Assembly (NCBI GenBank): GCA_015680685.1
Contig: MNCI01034697.1
Coordinates: 282,759 to 346,758, forward strand
Direction of reading: 5' to 3'
DNA from: Gnetum montanum
Taxonomy: Eukaryota > Streptophyta > Gnetopsida > Gnetales > Gnetaceae
DNA length: 64,000 nucleotides
The notes beneath the pieces were generated by a model, which saw only the letters and a program-made list of their open reading frames with translations, did no database searches and was not told the DNA's origin. Made by a program: the position numbers and the translations under genes. Below, piece after piece: positions 35,950 through 48,599 of the stretch (position 1 is its first letter; each line of letters starts with the position of its first letter).

Positions 35950-37301
35950 TAAATTATGACCAAGAATGTTCATCAAGACCTTATGAATGTGGGCTTTTAT
36001 TTAGCTTGAATGATTTTCCTCTCCATAAGGTAAATAGAAGGATACAAACCCAGTCTCATGATTCTCACATCTGCATTTATGATAAAATTTCTCACCATAA
36101 TCAAATCAATAGAAGTCTAGTAATATTGGGATATGGATTGCAATTATGCTTCTCAAGTAATTGCTACTTCATCCATTAGCCTTTCATGCTATCAATGGTA
36201 TTTAAGAACACCTTGATTTGGATCATAAACTTCATATGCACATGGTTCATCACATACATGTCCATGCACTTTCTTGTTTCCTACCTTATCCCTTCTACGA
36301 TATGCATCAACTACTCTCTTTGGCTAAAAGCATAGTTTGGACAGTGATGAGCAATTTTCATGTACCTTTCAATGGTGATGTTGAGAGGCTCACAAGCTCC
36401 TTACCTCCATCCATCCTTCTTCATTTGAATGCTTAAGATTTAGACATAGGTTTGAAATTTTTTGTAGAATATTTTAATCATATCTATCCATCTTTAAATT
36501 GATTAAGAAGGAAAATATTTACAAGGTTTATGCTTGTTCAATGAAGATGCAACGAAATAACCACAACTTCTACCAATCACTCAAAACTCCTTAAAGATAG
36601 CAGGTATTGTCAAATGCTTGCACATGAAGTCAGAGATCATCACTAGTATACCTTCTATATGTTTGTACATCATCCATGTTAATTCATTTGATTTTGTTAT
36701 CATGAACATGTTCCCTTGGAATATATACAGCTTTTTTCAACTCATGATAATTATCTTAATTGAACAAAGGGGAATCATCATTGTCACTAGTAGGTCTAGA
36801 TAAATGTAAATACTAGAACCTAAAAAGAAGAGCATATTGTTGAGCTATACCTGGGGTGAATTTACCTAACCAAGGGCCTTGATGATAGGCTAGCACTTTA
36901 TCTTTCTTATCTATTTTAGCCTCTTACTCCTCTTCTAAATTATTACATGAAAAGTTATGGCCAACCTTTTCTTATGTGACCTAATCCCAAAGATCTTGCA
37001 TGTGCAAGGGCTCATAATCATTGAACATGAGTTCATGAGCCTTGTACATTGTACACTCATCCTCTAGCCCTATATTAATCAAGGCATCAATAAGATCATT
37101 AGGTGTAGCCACAACCAAATGTCTTGTGAACTAGCCATGAACATATTTCTACCTTCCCTATTTGTCTTGGTGATAAGCTAATAAAACTATTGGAAGGGTC
37201 TTATCCTTTGAATTCTCGAAGGTAACAAAAGCCCTTTAGCTTTTTGATGCATCATTAGCGGGCTTAGGTGGGCTCTTAGTGTTATCTACCATTTTGTTCA
37301 T
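35950..37301 (-). pseudogene. E2 Gag, degraded
   Basis: Capsid protein of the Athila-like family. The start at 37301 gives MNKMVDNTKSPPKPAND. The conserved block EPLNITIERYMKIAHHCPNYAFS...LMHIVEGI...CMDMY lies at about 36.25-36.40 kb and matches the same block in E1, E4 and E5 (EPLD..., LLHxCPxHxxS, IIDGL). No convincing zinc knuckle was seen. Leader to the LTR is 540 bp, longer than in E1 (160 bp). No clear primer site was recognised next to the LTR. Confidence 0.65.
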
Positions 37302-37842
37302 GTTCACAACAACCTATGCATATAGAACTAAAACACACACTTGAGTTGAATAAAAGTTAAAATTAAGAATGTACAAATATTTCTAGATAATTCACAAATT
37401 CCCTCACTAGCAATGGCAATAATGATAGAAGTCTCACCAATTTTGGACCAATGAGATATATCATACAAATTGCCATGTAATCTAATCTTAAGCTTCAAGG
37501 ACAATGTTGGGTGAATTGCTAACACTTGTGTACATCATTTCATTCAATAAATATAAAAGATATTATAATATATATGATACAAATGAAAACCCATGTTACC
37601 GTAGTATAAGGTTGAGAAAATATTTATAATTTTATGTTTTATAACTTTATAGATTTTATCTTTATAAGAAACAAATAAACAATAATAATCATAGACACAT
37701 TGCAATTCTACTTGGAAATAGGGGCAATGCTCATGCTACAATCCCTTAAGGAATGAGTGCAACATCATACACACACAAATATAAATGCAAATAAAATGGT
37801 TGTTAGTCACAACCTTAATGGACCAACACCATGTTGTACAAT

Positions 37843-38704
37843 TGTGACATCCTTGAATAACATTGAACCATCACAGCTTGTGAAAGTGAGAAAGGAATAA
37901 ATATTTTTATGATTTTAATTTTTTATACTACTTTTGGTATTTTAATATTTAAGGTATCAACAATGCAAAAATTAGGACAAACTATAATCTTTATTCACCA
38001 TGCAAATAGTGCACTCTACATCGACCAAATGGTTCCAAGATACATAATCATGTTAGCACTCTAACTGAGTCTACCCACACTTATAAAATTGATGACTTAA
38101 AACACACATAAAATAGGGAAGGAATCACTTACCCAAGGGAGTAAGATCTCTTCAAATGAAATTAGATTCCAAAATCCTTAGGAAAATGCTTAGAACTAAT
38201 TTTATTTTATATGGAACTCGTCCCAGGTATTTATAGTTTTCATAGCATAACAACAAGGATTCGCTAGAACCTAGACATCAACAAAGGTCCATCAATGTAG
38301 CTTAGACAATCCAGAATACACTAGAGGTAGCAAAGAAGGTAAAGTAGCCAAACTAGGGCATTAACAAGGATGGTCAGTGCTCCTACACTAATGCAAGAGG
38401 TGTGATAGTGTAGGGAAGCTAGCATACCCTTGCCACCAGACCTTGTTCTTATTCTCTCAAATGAAAGTTGAGAGGCCTAAGAACATGTCAAAGCCTTCTA
38501 AGGGTCTCCAAATGAAGCCAAAAATTTTTCTAGAAGCTTGAAACATGCTCCAACCCTACAAGTATGATATGGAAGGAAAGAGTGCATACCTAGGAGATAG
38601 AAACCTTAACCATGTGTGTGAAAGCCATTAACACTAGGTGCATAGACACATCCTGAATCTAGGGCTTACAACTAACTAAAAAAATGTTATTGGATGACTC
38701 ATCA
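37843..38704 (-). repeat. E2 5' LTR
   Basis: About 862 bp from TGTGACATCC to GACTCATCA on the plus strand. The right-hand 375 bp match the truncated copy at 27155-27544. The minus-strand TATA-like box TATAAATA is at 38228-38235, with an inverted-repeat block upstream of it at 38360-38420. Confidence 0.7.
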
Positions 38705-40719
38705 TAAGGCAAAGAGTCAACACATGACACATAGAGATTGGGTGACATTATCTAACAAATTTGTTCATCCTGTTTCAAGCATTCATGGGTTTAGTAACAT
38801 AGATATTAAGCTTTGAGAAACATGCATCATACTTTGCCACTATCCATCACCCCTAATAGAGTCTCTAAAAGTCCTTCTTCTTAGCTATGTTACATTAGGT
38901 AGAAATGCATTAATAGCTAAAAAAAGTCAAAAATTTTAGTTAATGAACCTTTGACTAGCCCAACCCTTAGCCTACTCCTAAGACCTCCACCAACATCTAG
39001 TAGTATCTATCAACTAGTATGCTATCAATTGAGCTTTTTGAGCTCAAGTACATTACATTAGATCAAATGTCTTCTTTGGCTTCTCAAGACACTCTATAGT
39101 AATTGTGGAATCCTTAGTGCTAGAAAATGTAATAAGACTAACCTTATAGAACTGCTCTAGAAGATCTCTACTAATGGATTCCCTTTGTGAATCATCATTT
39201 GCACTAACATCATTGTCACAACTAGCCTCTCTAATGACTAGGCCAGTCATTTCACTGTCACTTCCAACCTCTTAAATGACTATAAGAGGAGGTGAGGCAA
39301 CACTTGCCTTAACTATGAATTATCGTAATAATTGCATTGTCTACTCAACAAGTTCTTGTGTTTACTGATGGATCCTATGTTACTACTAGAGTATATGGCT
39401 ATGGACCCAATGGTACATGTGCCTTCTTTGTATTGTAACATTGGTCACTTAACCATTATCTATTTGACATCTCAAATACCTACAATCACAAAGATAAGTA
39501 TCTAATATCGTATACTAATTAGATTATCATATTTTGATGCCACTATATAACACCCTAACTAGTTGACCTATATCAACCATAGATAGAAGACATAGTCTAA
39601 TATTCACTACTAAAGGAATGTGAAACCATTACTAAAATAGATTAAATAGTGTTACAGAAGCTCATAAATCACTATTCAAAAACACATCAATCACAATAGT
39701 AGAGAGAGAGCAAGCGAATAACCCAACCACTACTATCATATACATAAAATCACATTACGTGGGATACATAACAAGACTATCTGAGATAATCCATAGTTCT
39801 AAGTATCATGAGATTTTATTTAATACACTTGACACATGAGCATATACACATAACATGCACATTGTACAATATCTACAAAAGCATACTCATGAACCATCCA
39901 AAACAAAGCCTATAGTAAATATGTCCATTTCCATCAAGAATACATATAATAACATAAATAAAAACAACAAGCATTGGTTTCTCAAATTTCCTTAGCTCCT
40001 AGCTTTATCATCTATATATAACCTAATGAGATCATTACAAAGATTGAGTGGAGCCTTTACACATCCCTTATTGATGCAATATGATATTGTACTAGAGGTG
40101 GAATGTGGGGTTTTTGAAAACCTATGATAGGGTTAGTACATTACATGTCATACAACACTGCATACAACCATGCACATCATATTTTTTATAAAATTAGCAC
40201 ATATAATATCATAGTTGATCCCCCAAGTCAATGACACCAAATCTTTATCCATCATACAACTAAGCATAATCATAACATGACCACATTGACCATCATTAAG
40301 ATCCAATCACATATGCATGACATAGAAATCATTTCATTCATCAATACTATTCTAACATGGCATACATATCACTATATCTAGATCACATCAATCCCCAAAA
40401 ACTAATGCTCTTAAGGATCAAGCATAGCATGATGAACATATCACAACATATCCCCAACAATTAGTGCTCATAGAGATTACAGGTTATATAGCATACAATA
40501 CATCATATAGTGTCCTTGTAACTATTGATACATCTACACTCTATGTATAACATGATATCGTTGAGTAGGTCTTTTTATTAGTCTCATTATTTACATAATA
40601 ACTAGTGCTAGTGTCTATTGTCTCATATGTAACCTTAGGCCACTAACATTCTAGAAGATAGATCCATGCATCTCAATATATCCCAAGATTTCATACCAGT
40701 CATAAGCCTGCTTATACTC
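38705..40719. other. Unassigned AT-rich stretch left of the copia element
   Basis: No recognised repeat. A minus-strand open stretch at 39053-39250 is rich in Ser, Asp and Glu and matches nothing I know. 39.5-40.7 kb is rich in CAT/ACAT words with no protein signal. Together with 45826-47191 it is probably the site into which E3 inserted. Confidence 0.35.
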
Positions 40720-41219
40720 TATTGGAATGAGTTTATTGGATAGGATAAGGAGGATTGAAAGCTTTATGGTTAAAATTAAGAAATACTTGTAATATTGTGA
40801 AATCTTATGATATCATGTGAAATGTATTCGGAAAAAACTAAGAAATTGAGAAATTAAACTATGAATGTCAAATCATTAAAAAAATTCACTCACTCTAAAA
40901 AATTAAAACTAGAATAAAACTTGAAGAATATGAGAACTACTAACTTCTTCCATTATTTTAGAAAAAACATTACATTTGGCTTTTTTTGCATAATAAGGCA
41001 ATTCTTCTAACTGCTTTTTAAAAAAAGAAAAACACTCAATTAGGAGTTAAACTCACCATTACTAAGTTAAACTCATTATAACTAACCACTAACTACTAGA
41101 AAAAAAAATTTAAAAAAAACATCACATGATAAAAAAACTTTTAATAATTAAAAAAGTTACTAACCCAAACAACCTTTTTTAAAAAAAATTATCCAAAGTA
41201 AGAGAAAACAATTTCTACA
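40720..41219 (-). repeat. E3 3' LTR
   Basis: Runs from ATTGGAATGAG to AATTTCTACA and aligns end to end with 45300-45825. The copies differ by scattered substitutions and a few indels in A/T runs. Contains the word GAGTTAAACTCA, or variants, in tandem near 41.05 kb. Confidence 0.85.
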
Positions 41220-41369
41220 CTACATAATACTTAACATTCCCTCATTTAGTGTTGAAATTAGTTTGAGAATAGCTAAATTAGAAATTTGAAGATCTTTCTT
41301 AACATTATCTACTTTGTACATACCAATCATGTTCAAAAGATAGTCAATTCATTAAGCCTACAATGGTTC

Positions 41370-41790
41370 AGTTAGTAAATTATTCAATTGATTACTGCTT
41401 TGAATATCTATAGGCTTAATTACGCCCTTCTTCACTTCATGCTTAATAAAGTAATATTTGATGTCAATGTTCTTTCTCTTCTTATAAATTATGGGCTTCA
41501 TAGACAATTGAATTACTATTGTATTATCCACCAACTTGGAAATTGGAAGTTCAACTTCAAAACTTGGAAATTGGAAGTTCAACTTCAAAACCCAACTGAG
41601 AAAATAACTTTTTTAACCATAAAACATGTTGAATACATTCAGCCATAGCAATACATTCTACCTCACATGATGAGAGGCTCATATTAGTTTGTTTCTTTAT
41701 CTTCCAATAAATAGGATTAGAACCTATCTCCATTAATAAACTTAATGCCAAAATCAACTATTCCATTAACATATCTCAAAATCTACTTCA
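41370..41790 (-). pseudogene. E3 RNase H, C-terminal part
   Basis: The frame reads IYWKIKKQTNMSLSSCEVECIAMAECIQHVLWLKKLFSQLGF, in pieces around 41.56-41.72 kb. This is the copia RNase H motif KKQxxVALSSxEAEYxA with a Tyr-to-Cys change. It is followed by a short duplicated segment (VELPISK twice, near 41.53 and 41.57 kb) and the C-terminal tail. The frame is open from 41757 to 41557. Confidence 0.85.
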
Positions 41791-42720
41791 AGGCATTAAG
41801 ATGTGATTACCTTGGCTCTTGCATAAACTTTGATAAAAATGAAGTTACATATTTCAAATTAGGCCTTCTATGACACAAACATCTTAATGAACCTATCATA
41901 CCTTTGTATAAGGAAGGATCAACAAATGGAGTATTATCTTTCCTTGAAAGCTTCATATTTTGAAAAAGTGGGGTTCTAGCAATCTTGGCTTCCTCTAGCC
42001 CATACTTTTCAATGATGGCTTGTGCATACTTTGATTAATGCATCTTCAAAAAATATTATTCCTAATCAATTTGAATTTCTAAAATATATCTAAGAACTCC
42101 TATATCCTTCATCTCAAATTCATCTTTCATAGCATGCCCGAATTGCTCATTAAATTTTTTAGACATGACCATAAAATCAAGTCATCAACATAGAGTGAAA
42201 TAATGATGAAATCAGAACCTTCATGTTTGAAGTACAAGGTGGGATTAAACATACAACTCCTATAATCATTCTCAAGGAAAATTCATTAATTCTATGAAAC
42301 GAAGCTCCAAAAGCTTGCTTCAGGCCATACAAAGCTTTCCTCAACTTGCACACCTTATTTTCTTATCCTTGAACTACAAAACCTTTAGGCTAATAAATAT
42401 AAACATCCTCTTCTAATTTACCATTAAAAATGCAAAATTAACATCCATTTGATATAGTTTCATACCTTTATGAGCAACAAAGGAGACCATAAGATTAATA
42501 GTCTCAAATCTAGCAACACGAGCAAAAATATCATCATAATCAACATGCTTCTTTTGAAGAAAACCTCTTGCTACAAGTTTGGCCTTGTGTGAAATAATTT
42601 TTTCAACTTCATTGTATTTGGTTTTAAAGATCCATCTAGTATTAATGACTTTCTTCCCTTTTGGCCTATCCACCAATGTCCAAGTTTCATTTCTCTCAAT
42701 AAAACTAATTTCCTTCTTCA
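41790..42720 (-). pseudogene. E3 reverse transcriptase
   Basis: Copia-type RT. The N-terminal motif ETWTLVDRPKGKKVINTRWIFKTKYN is followed by KAKLVARGFLQ and LYQMDVNFAFL (usually DVKTAFL). These lie in an open stretch at 42413-42721. The catalytic YVDD box is kept at 42181-42192. Downstream frames to 41.8 kb are broken by stops. Confidence 0.88.
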
Positions 42721-43860
42721 TGGCTTCAATCCAAACTTGAGATTTAAGAGCCCTCTTGATATTTGGGGGCTCATGTGCAAGAGCAACATATGCAACATGA
42801 GCAATGGCTTGACTTTAAATTCTCTATCTAACATTTGAGAAGGCATGTGCTCCTTCTCCACCCAAAGTCTTGAGTTGTACTCTTGCTTCTTGTCTTGATC
42901 AAGCTTGTGAAACTCATCAAAACTTGCCTTTGATTCATCAAATACAACATTTCTAGGGAAATACCACTTCCCATCAATGGGATCAAAACATTTATATCCA
43001 CATTCTCTTGAATCATAACAAAAAAAAAACACATTTTTCCTCTACCATCCAACTTATCTATCAACTGATTTAGAATTTTGACATAACAAATACAACCAAG
43101 CACCTTTAAATTACATAAATTTAGAGACTTACTACAAAGTAACTGATAATGAGTCTTCTCTCCATTTCATGAAGTGATCAACCTATTAAGTAAATAGTTT
43201 GTTGTGTGGACTGGCTCATGCTAATACTCATTCAAAATTGAGGCATGTTTCAACAAATATCTTGTCATCTCCTATAAGACATCATTCTTCCTTTCTATTA
43301 TGCCACTTCTTTGGGGTGAATACTCACATGTGAATTTTTTCTTTATTTCACATTTAGCATTATAATCATTGAATTCATTTTAAAAAAATTCACCATCATA
43401 ATCTAACCTGATTGCCTTAATTCTCAAACCAAACCTATTCTCAACAAGCTTTTGAAAATTCTTAAACATAGGAAATACTTCATCCTTGGAATGCAAAACA
43501 TATGACCAAGCATACATGAAAAATAATCAACAATTACTAAAAAAATATCTTCCTCCATTTATTAAAACTATGGGCATAGGTCCAACCATATCCATATGTA
43601 AATGTTCTAGTTGATGTGCCTTCTTCTCCATATAAGCTGCATGAGGAAAGGCCTTTTACTTGCCTTTAAGACATGTATCACAAACTTCATTAGGAAAAGT
43701 TAAAAACTTTAAACCAAAAATAGCCTTGAATTTAACCAACTTTGTAGTGTTTTTATAGGATGCATGCCCAAGCCACCAATGCCACAATCTTGCCTCTTTA
43801 ATCTTGGCCATAAAAGAAAATTTCTCATCAACATGATTCTGTAAAAAAGTGGTTCCAAGA
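42720..43860 (-). pseudogene. E3 integrase
   Basis: Inserts the cDNA. Zinc-binding HHCC residues are readable near 43.68-43.79 kb (LWHWWLGHAS ... CDTCLKGK). The D, D, E acids appear in HMDMVGPMP, RLDYDGEF and SGIIERKN. The C-terminal part with YDSRECGYKCFDPIDGKWYF and NVVFDES is open at 42718-43032. This order (integrase upstream of RT) defines the element as copia. Catalytic residues survive although the frame has stops. Confidence 0.87.
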
Positions 43861-44299
43861 TAATAGATCTAATTTTTTAGTCTTAGAAGGCTAGCTATGA
43901 TCCTCCTTGAATCTGAAATTATACAAATGTTGACTTCAAAAACAACCTTGCTTCCCCTTTTCACCATCTATCCAACTGAAAGTAAAGAATTAGATAATTT
44001 TGAAACATAGAAAACATCATGGACCTACACTTCCATCTTTAAGAGTAATAAGGATTTTTTTCAATTCTTTCAATGTGGATCTACTCACCATCACCAACTT
44101 TGATTGTACCCAAGTTGCCATTGGACTTATACTCAATAAAAGTTTTTTTGTGATGAGTCATGTGGTTTCAACAACTACTATTAAGGATCCATGTACTTGA
44201 AGTGATATTATCAAACATGGTGAATGCGACAAAATTTGAATCATCTTAATAATCTATAACTTGTTTGGCTCTATCTTGTGATGCAGGGTCTTCTCCTTT

Positions 44300-45270
44300 T
44301 TAAGTATCTTAAATTGTGAGATTTTGAATACTAGTTTTCTCCCAACATCTTTCTTCATAATGGCCTCTCTTGCCACAAAAGTTGCACCATGGAACTGATG
44401 AAGATGATGCATCTTGACCTCTTTTTGGTAAAAAGTTTATCCTACCACCATTAAGATCTCTTCCTCCTCTAGAAAAATTATAAAAAACTCTACCTCTTGG
44501 CTAAAATCCTCCTCTAAATTTTTGAGGCCTTGTCTCATTTGATTACCTCTTTTCCTTTAAATAGTTAAATTTGCCTCCCACTCTTCTTCCTCTAGAGAAT
44601 CTTCCACCTCTTACAGGGTATGGATTTGCAACATGAGCATTTTCATTTGGATTTGAAATCTTCAATTCTTCTAAAGCCTTCACACTTTCAATATTCTCAT
44701 TGATTGTATAGATGGAGAAGTTTTTTATCTAAATAATAATTTTAATAGAGGTTGATAATCTGTAATCATTGTAAAGAACTTGCATCACCTTATTTTCCTT
44801 CTACTATATTGTGAGACTACAATTGTACTCATCCAAATTTCTCAAAATAATGTGAAGCCTATCAAAAAATGAAAGAGAGACTCTCATCTTGTAATCCTCA
44901 AATTATCAAACTCAGTCTTGTATTTCATTTTCTTCAATTTCCTATTTACCTCACCTCTATACTCTTCTTGCAAGGTGTTCCAACAAGCCTTGGATGTGTC
45001 TTTAGTAATGATTCTAGTTTTAGTTGCCTCTTAAACACTAGTAAAAATTATCATCTTCACAAATGAATCAGTCTTCCTATTTCTTTTAAGCTTATTCCCC
45101 TGCTCTCTCACCATTAGATCTAGAGACACAACAAAACTAGGTTCAACATACTCCCACACTTCATGAACTTGTAGGAGGGATTTCATTAGAGATGATCAAT
45201 AAGTATAATCTTGAGAGTCATAAAAAATAACTGTTCACTTCAACATGTCTTTGATTTATTTAGTAGCCAT
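44300..45270 (-). pseudogene. E3 Gag
   Basis: The start at 45270 (MATK) lies 17 bp inside the primer site. The core has KACWNTLQEEYRG and FFDRLHIILRNLDEY, as in copia Gag, and then an Arg/Gly-rich linker. The zinc knuckle CNFCGKRGHYEERC is at 44345-44386, a perfect CX2CX4HX4C. The frame has several stops. Confidence 0.85.
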
Positions 45271-45286
45271 GAGAATGGATTAACTA

Positions 45287-45297
45287 CTTTGATACCA
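45287..45297 (-). other. E3 primer binding site, initiator-Met type
   Basis: Minus strand TGGTATCAAAG, two bases inside the 5' LTR. It matches the TGGTATCAGAG site typical of copia elements primed by tRNA-iMet, with one change. Confidence 0.8.
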
Positions 45298-45299
45298 AT

Positions 45300-45825
45300 T
45301 ATTGGAATGAGCACAATGGATAGGATGAGGAAGAATGAAAGCTTTATGATTAAATTTGATAAATACTTGTGATATTCTAAAATCTTATGATGTCATGTGA
45401 AATGTATTGTGAAATAACTAAGAAATTGAACTGTGAAAATCAAATCATTGGAAAAATTCACTATGAAAAATTAAAACTAGAATAAAACTTAAAAATTTTG
45501 AGAATTGCTAACTTCTTACATTATTTTATAAAAAACATTACATCAAGCTTTTTTTCTTTTCTTTTTTTTTTTTATTTTTTGCACAATAAGAAAACTCTTC
45601 TAACTGCTTTTATAAAGAAAAAGAAAAAAAACTCAATTGGGAGTTAAACTCACCATTACTGAGTTAAACTCACCATGACTGAGTTAAACTCATCATAACT
45701 AACCACTAACTATTAGAAAAAAAAAATTTAAAAAGTACATGATAAAAAAAATTTAATACTTAAAAAAGTTACTAATCCAAAAAATTTTAAAAAAATGTCC
45801 AAATTAGGAGAAAACAATTTCTACA
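45300..45825 (-). repeat. E3 5' LTR
   Basis: Partner of 40720-41219. Slightly longer because of extra bases in T and A runs near 45.56 and 45.61 kb and an extra GAGTTAAACTCA-type unit near 45.66-45.70 kb. Confidence 0.85.
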
Positions 45826-47191
45826 CATACTTTCCTACTCTCAAAATGTAGACTAAGATAATAGCCTCGCTAATGCATCCCAATGAGGGTCATCTTAGCT
45901 CCTTTAAGGTGTTTCATCACCAACTAGTCCACACCCATATGTTGGTATCACCAATACACATGCATACATACATCATGTCTATCATACAAGTAACACGTAG
46001 ATCATAACATGCCATAAACCAATTGACCAATAAGAAATCCAAACAATCACTGATCCTACACAATCAGTGCTATAGACATCAATCAATTTCCAATGCATAA
46101 TGATGATAAAACATATAGCACAACCATAGCTCATACATTCAAGAATATTTAACCCTAAGAAACCATTGCTATAGGCATCAAGTGTAAGTGCTAATATGCC
46201 AACAATTACACCATTAGCTAATGTGTATACATCTCATTTATCATACCATAATAGCACAAATATGCTACATATAATGCTAATACATTTAGCATACAATTGT
46301 AATTGGTCTAAGGTTCACATTGAAAAATTACTCCAATGGTGACCTTGGTTATGACTTGCAACTTACTCATACCTACCCTTTATACGGGATTGTAACCCTA
46401 GCATGGCTCAGGCCAAGCTTGTGCTTCTATGCATTAATAGACTACAACTTCAAATCACTAGTGCCATGCTTACATCTAACTCATGCTAGGAAGAATCTCA
46501 TATCCAAAACTTACCATGATCTTGTTATGGACAAATTGTAACTATCTACAACTCACTTAAATCCAAAATTCAACTTGAAACTCATTATGACCTCACCACA
46601 CCTCTAACGCAAATCATGCCCTCTAAACCTACTACCATGATGATAGTATTAGGATGCCATGACTTGCATCTACATGCAAAAGATTCAAAAATATAAATTG
46701 TGACCTCATCATGCCTAGGATATAACTTGCATCCATGAAACCCTACTAATGCGACTTAACAACGATAGGGCCATGACCTACCCAAGAACTTGTACTCCAT
46801 AGAAACTGATCTAGAAATGGAAACAATGATCACACCCTAGGATTCATATAAGTCACAATGTAAATCACATGCAATCCACGATACCAAACACCTAGAAAAT
46901 AGTAATGGAGCTTTCACTATCTCTAAACTAAGCCAAAAGCACACATAAATCCATACATAAAAATTACCAACACATAAACTACCGAAACATTGGAATCATT
47001 AGGGATACCAACATGCCATATGCAAACATTGATGTAACTAATTTTCACATTAGGCCAAACCTATTTTTCCTCATTCATTCCATAACTATGCATAGATCAT
47101 CATGAGTCATGGTGAAATTACCTTGAGAGAGTTCTAAATCATGAAGTGACCATAGATCGTGGTTAGAATTTTTTAACAACCACAAAACAAC
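45826..47191. other. Unassigned stretch between copia element and E4
   Basis: Rich in CAT and ATGAC words, with loosely repeated phrases (for example ATGACTTGCA.. and GTGACCTCA..) at 46.3-46.8 kb. A plus-strand open stretch at 46320-46541 looks like chance. Probably the continuation of 38705-40719. Confidence 0.3.
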
Positions 47192-48001
47192 TGATAAATT
47201 ATGTTTTTTTCATACACTTTGATATCGGAGTGGCCACAATATCGAGTACATGATATTCCAGCCCAAGATGGGTTACTCCCGAGTCTATAAATACAGCCGC
47301 CAGGCGCATGATTGAGGGTATTTTTTGGCAATCAAGTAGTGAAACTCTTGTATTTTGTTCATTTCAGAGTTAGAATATTTTTTAAGTGCCCACAATAGGA
47401 GGTCTAAGTGTGAACAGATCTTTATTCAAGCATTGATGTACCTGAACACATCATTGTGTTGGCAATAAAGATGAACTCTTTGATTCATTCCTTTATGCAT
47501 TTATATAGTGTGATTTCATGAAATTTACATTAATGTTATTTATAAAATAATTAATTTTGATTAATCAAGAAACTCATTAAAATACACAAGCATGACCCCT
47601 TCAAGCATATCTGTGACACTTGGTAGCTCAGAAATGATTAGCGTTTGACAACCTAGCAGTGTTTACACAAAGTTCAAGATGTGTTTGGGAAGTGGGAACA
47701 ATTACTTGTGCTAGGCTAGGTTAGACCATAGTTTACTTAGCATCTAATCACTCTTACTTTTATTCTTATTCTAGGTGAGTAATTTGATAAAACACAAAAT
47801 AATAAAAATCTTACACCTTGGTCACACTTAACCATACAATTGCATTCCACAAGTGGGACTAGGAATATAATGAATAAACAACATGCACACACTATTTAGC
47901 TCTAGTGTACTTAGTAATTATAGTCTATGGAATTCAACCAGATTACACATGAATGCCTATGATTCATATGGTTGGGCGTAGGGGTACCTTGCCACTCATC
48001 A
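47192..48001 (+). repeat. E4 5' LTR (LTR A)
   Basis: Runs from TGATAAATTATG to ACTCATCA, with the primer site directly after it. GATATC-type words lie at 47221, 47238 and 47252, upstream of the TATA box TATAAATA (47286-47293). The 3' end CATATGGTTGGGCGTAGGGGTACC is shared in near-identical form with the LTRs of E1 and E5, tying the three into one family. Confidence 0.8.
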
Positions 48002-48002
48002 T

Positions 48003-48020
48003 TGGTGTCGTTGTCAAGAA
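48003..48020 (+). other. E4 primer binding site, tRNA-Asp type
   Basis: TGGTGTCGTTGTCAAGAA, separated by one base from the LTR end. It matches the tRNA-Asp-complementary site known from Athila elements apart from C-to-T and G-to-A changes. Confidence 0.7.
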
Positions 48021-48599
48021 CTGTAGCTCTACATGCACTATCTAAACCAAGTGAAACTTAATAACCTTGTTGTTTGAACCCTAAGAGTCAAATCTTATGT
48101 AAACAAAAATTGAAATTATAATTAAAATAAACCTTAACTACACACTGCCTATAAGTTCATTAACACAAAATTTCTTCTTCTCACTGGAGCCCATCTCCAC
48201 CTAGGGCAGTCAAGGTGCCTCAGTAATACCGGGTGGTATATGCTCATCCCAATGAGTATGTACCCAACTTCACCTTCATCTTGAATTAAGATGAACTATT
48301 ACAATGGCACGACATGGAAGACAACATTGTATTACCGCCTGATTAATCTATTCCAACAATGCTCCAGCTAATGCTCACACAACACAGGATTCAACATCTT
48401 CATGGAGAATACAAGATGTGAGATCCCGACTTAAGGGATTATCATCCCACTGAAGCATAAAGATTAAGGGATCATCAGCTAGAGCACTAACACGAGCTTG
48501 TGAAGGGAAAAGGGTCAAATACTTTTCACCTCTACTTGGTCCATTTGATGAAGGCAGCCACTTCTCTAGTGATTCTCCTCTCTTTGACTTTGTTTAGGG

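Larger units (their letters stand above)
27155..38704 (-). mobile_element. E2: Athila-like element with gag, protease and extra ORF but no visible RT or integrase
   Basis: Minus-strand element between a full LTR (37843-38704) and a truncated one (27155-27544). Gag (about 36.0-37.3 kb) and protease (35315-35740) are of the same family as in E1 and E4. The extra 3' ORF is present in two pieces (30711-32400 and 27830-28628), split by a probable solo LTR. In the 3 kb between protease and the extra ORF I see no RT, RNase H or integrase motif on either strand. E2 therefore looks like a non-autonomous, Gag-coding derivative, or an element whose pol was later replaced. Confidence 0.7.
40720..45825 (-). 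mobile_element. E3: Ty1/copia LTR retrotransposon
   Basis: A 5.1-kb minus-strand element with two LTRs of about 500 bp, an initiator-Met-type primer site, Gag with a classical CX2CX4HX4C knuckle, and pol in the copia order: integrase before reverse transcriptase and RNase H. The integrase HHCC and D, D, E residues and the RT YVDD box are all still readable, although many stop codons and shifts break the polyprotein. It is better preserved than the gypsy elements around it. Confidence 0.9.
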
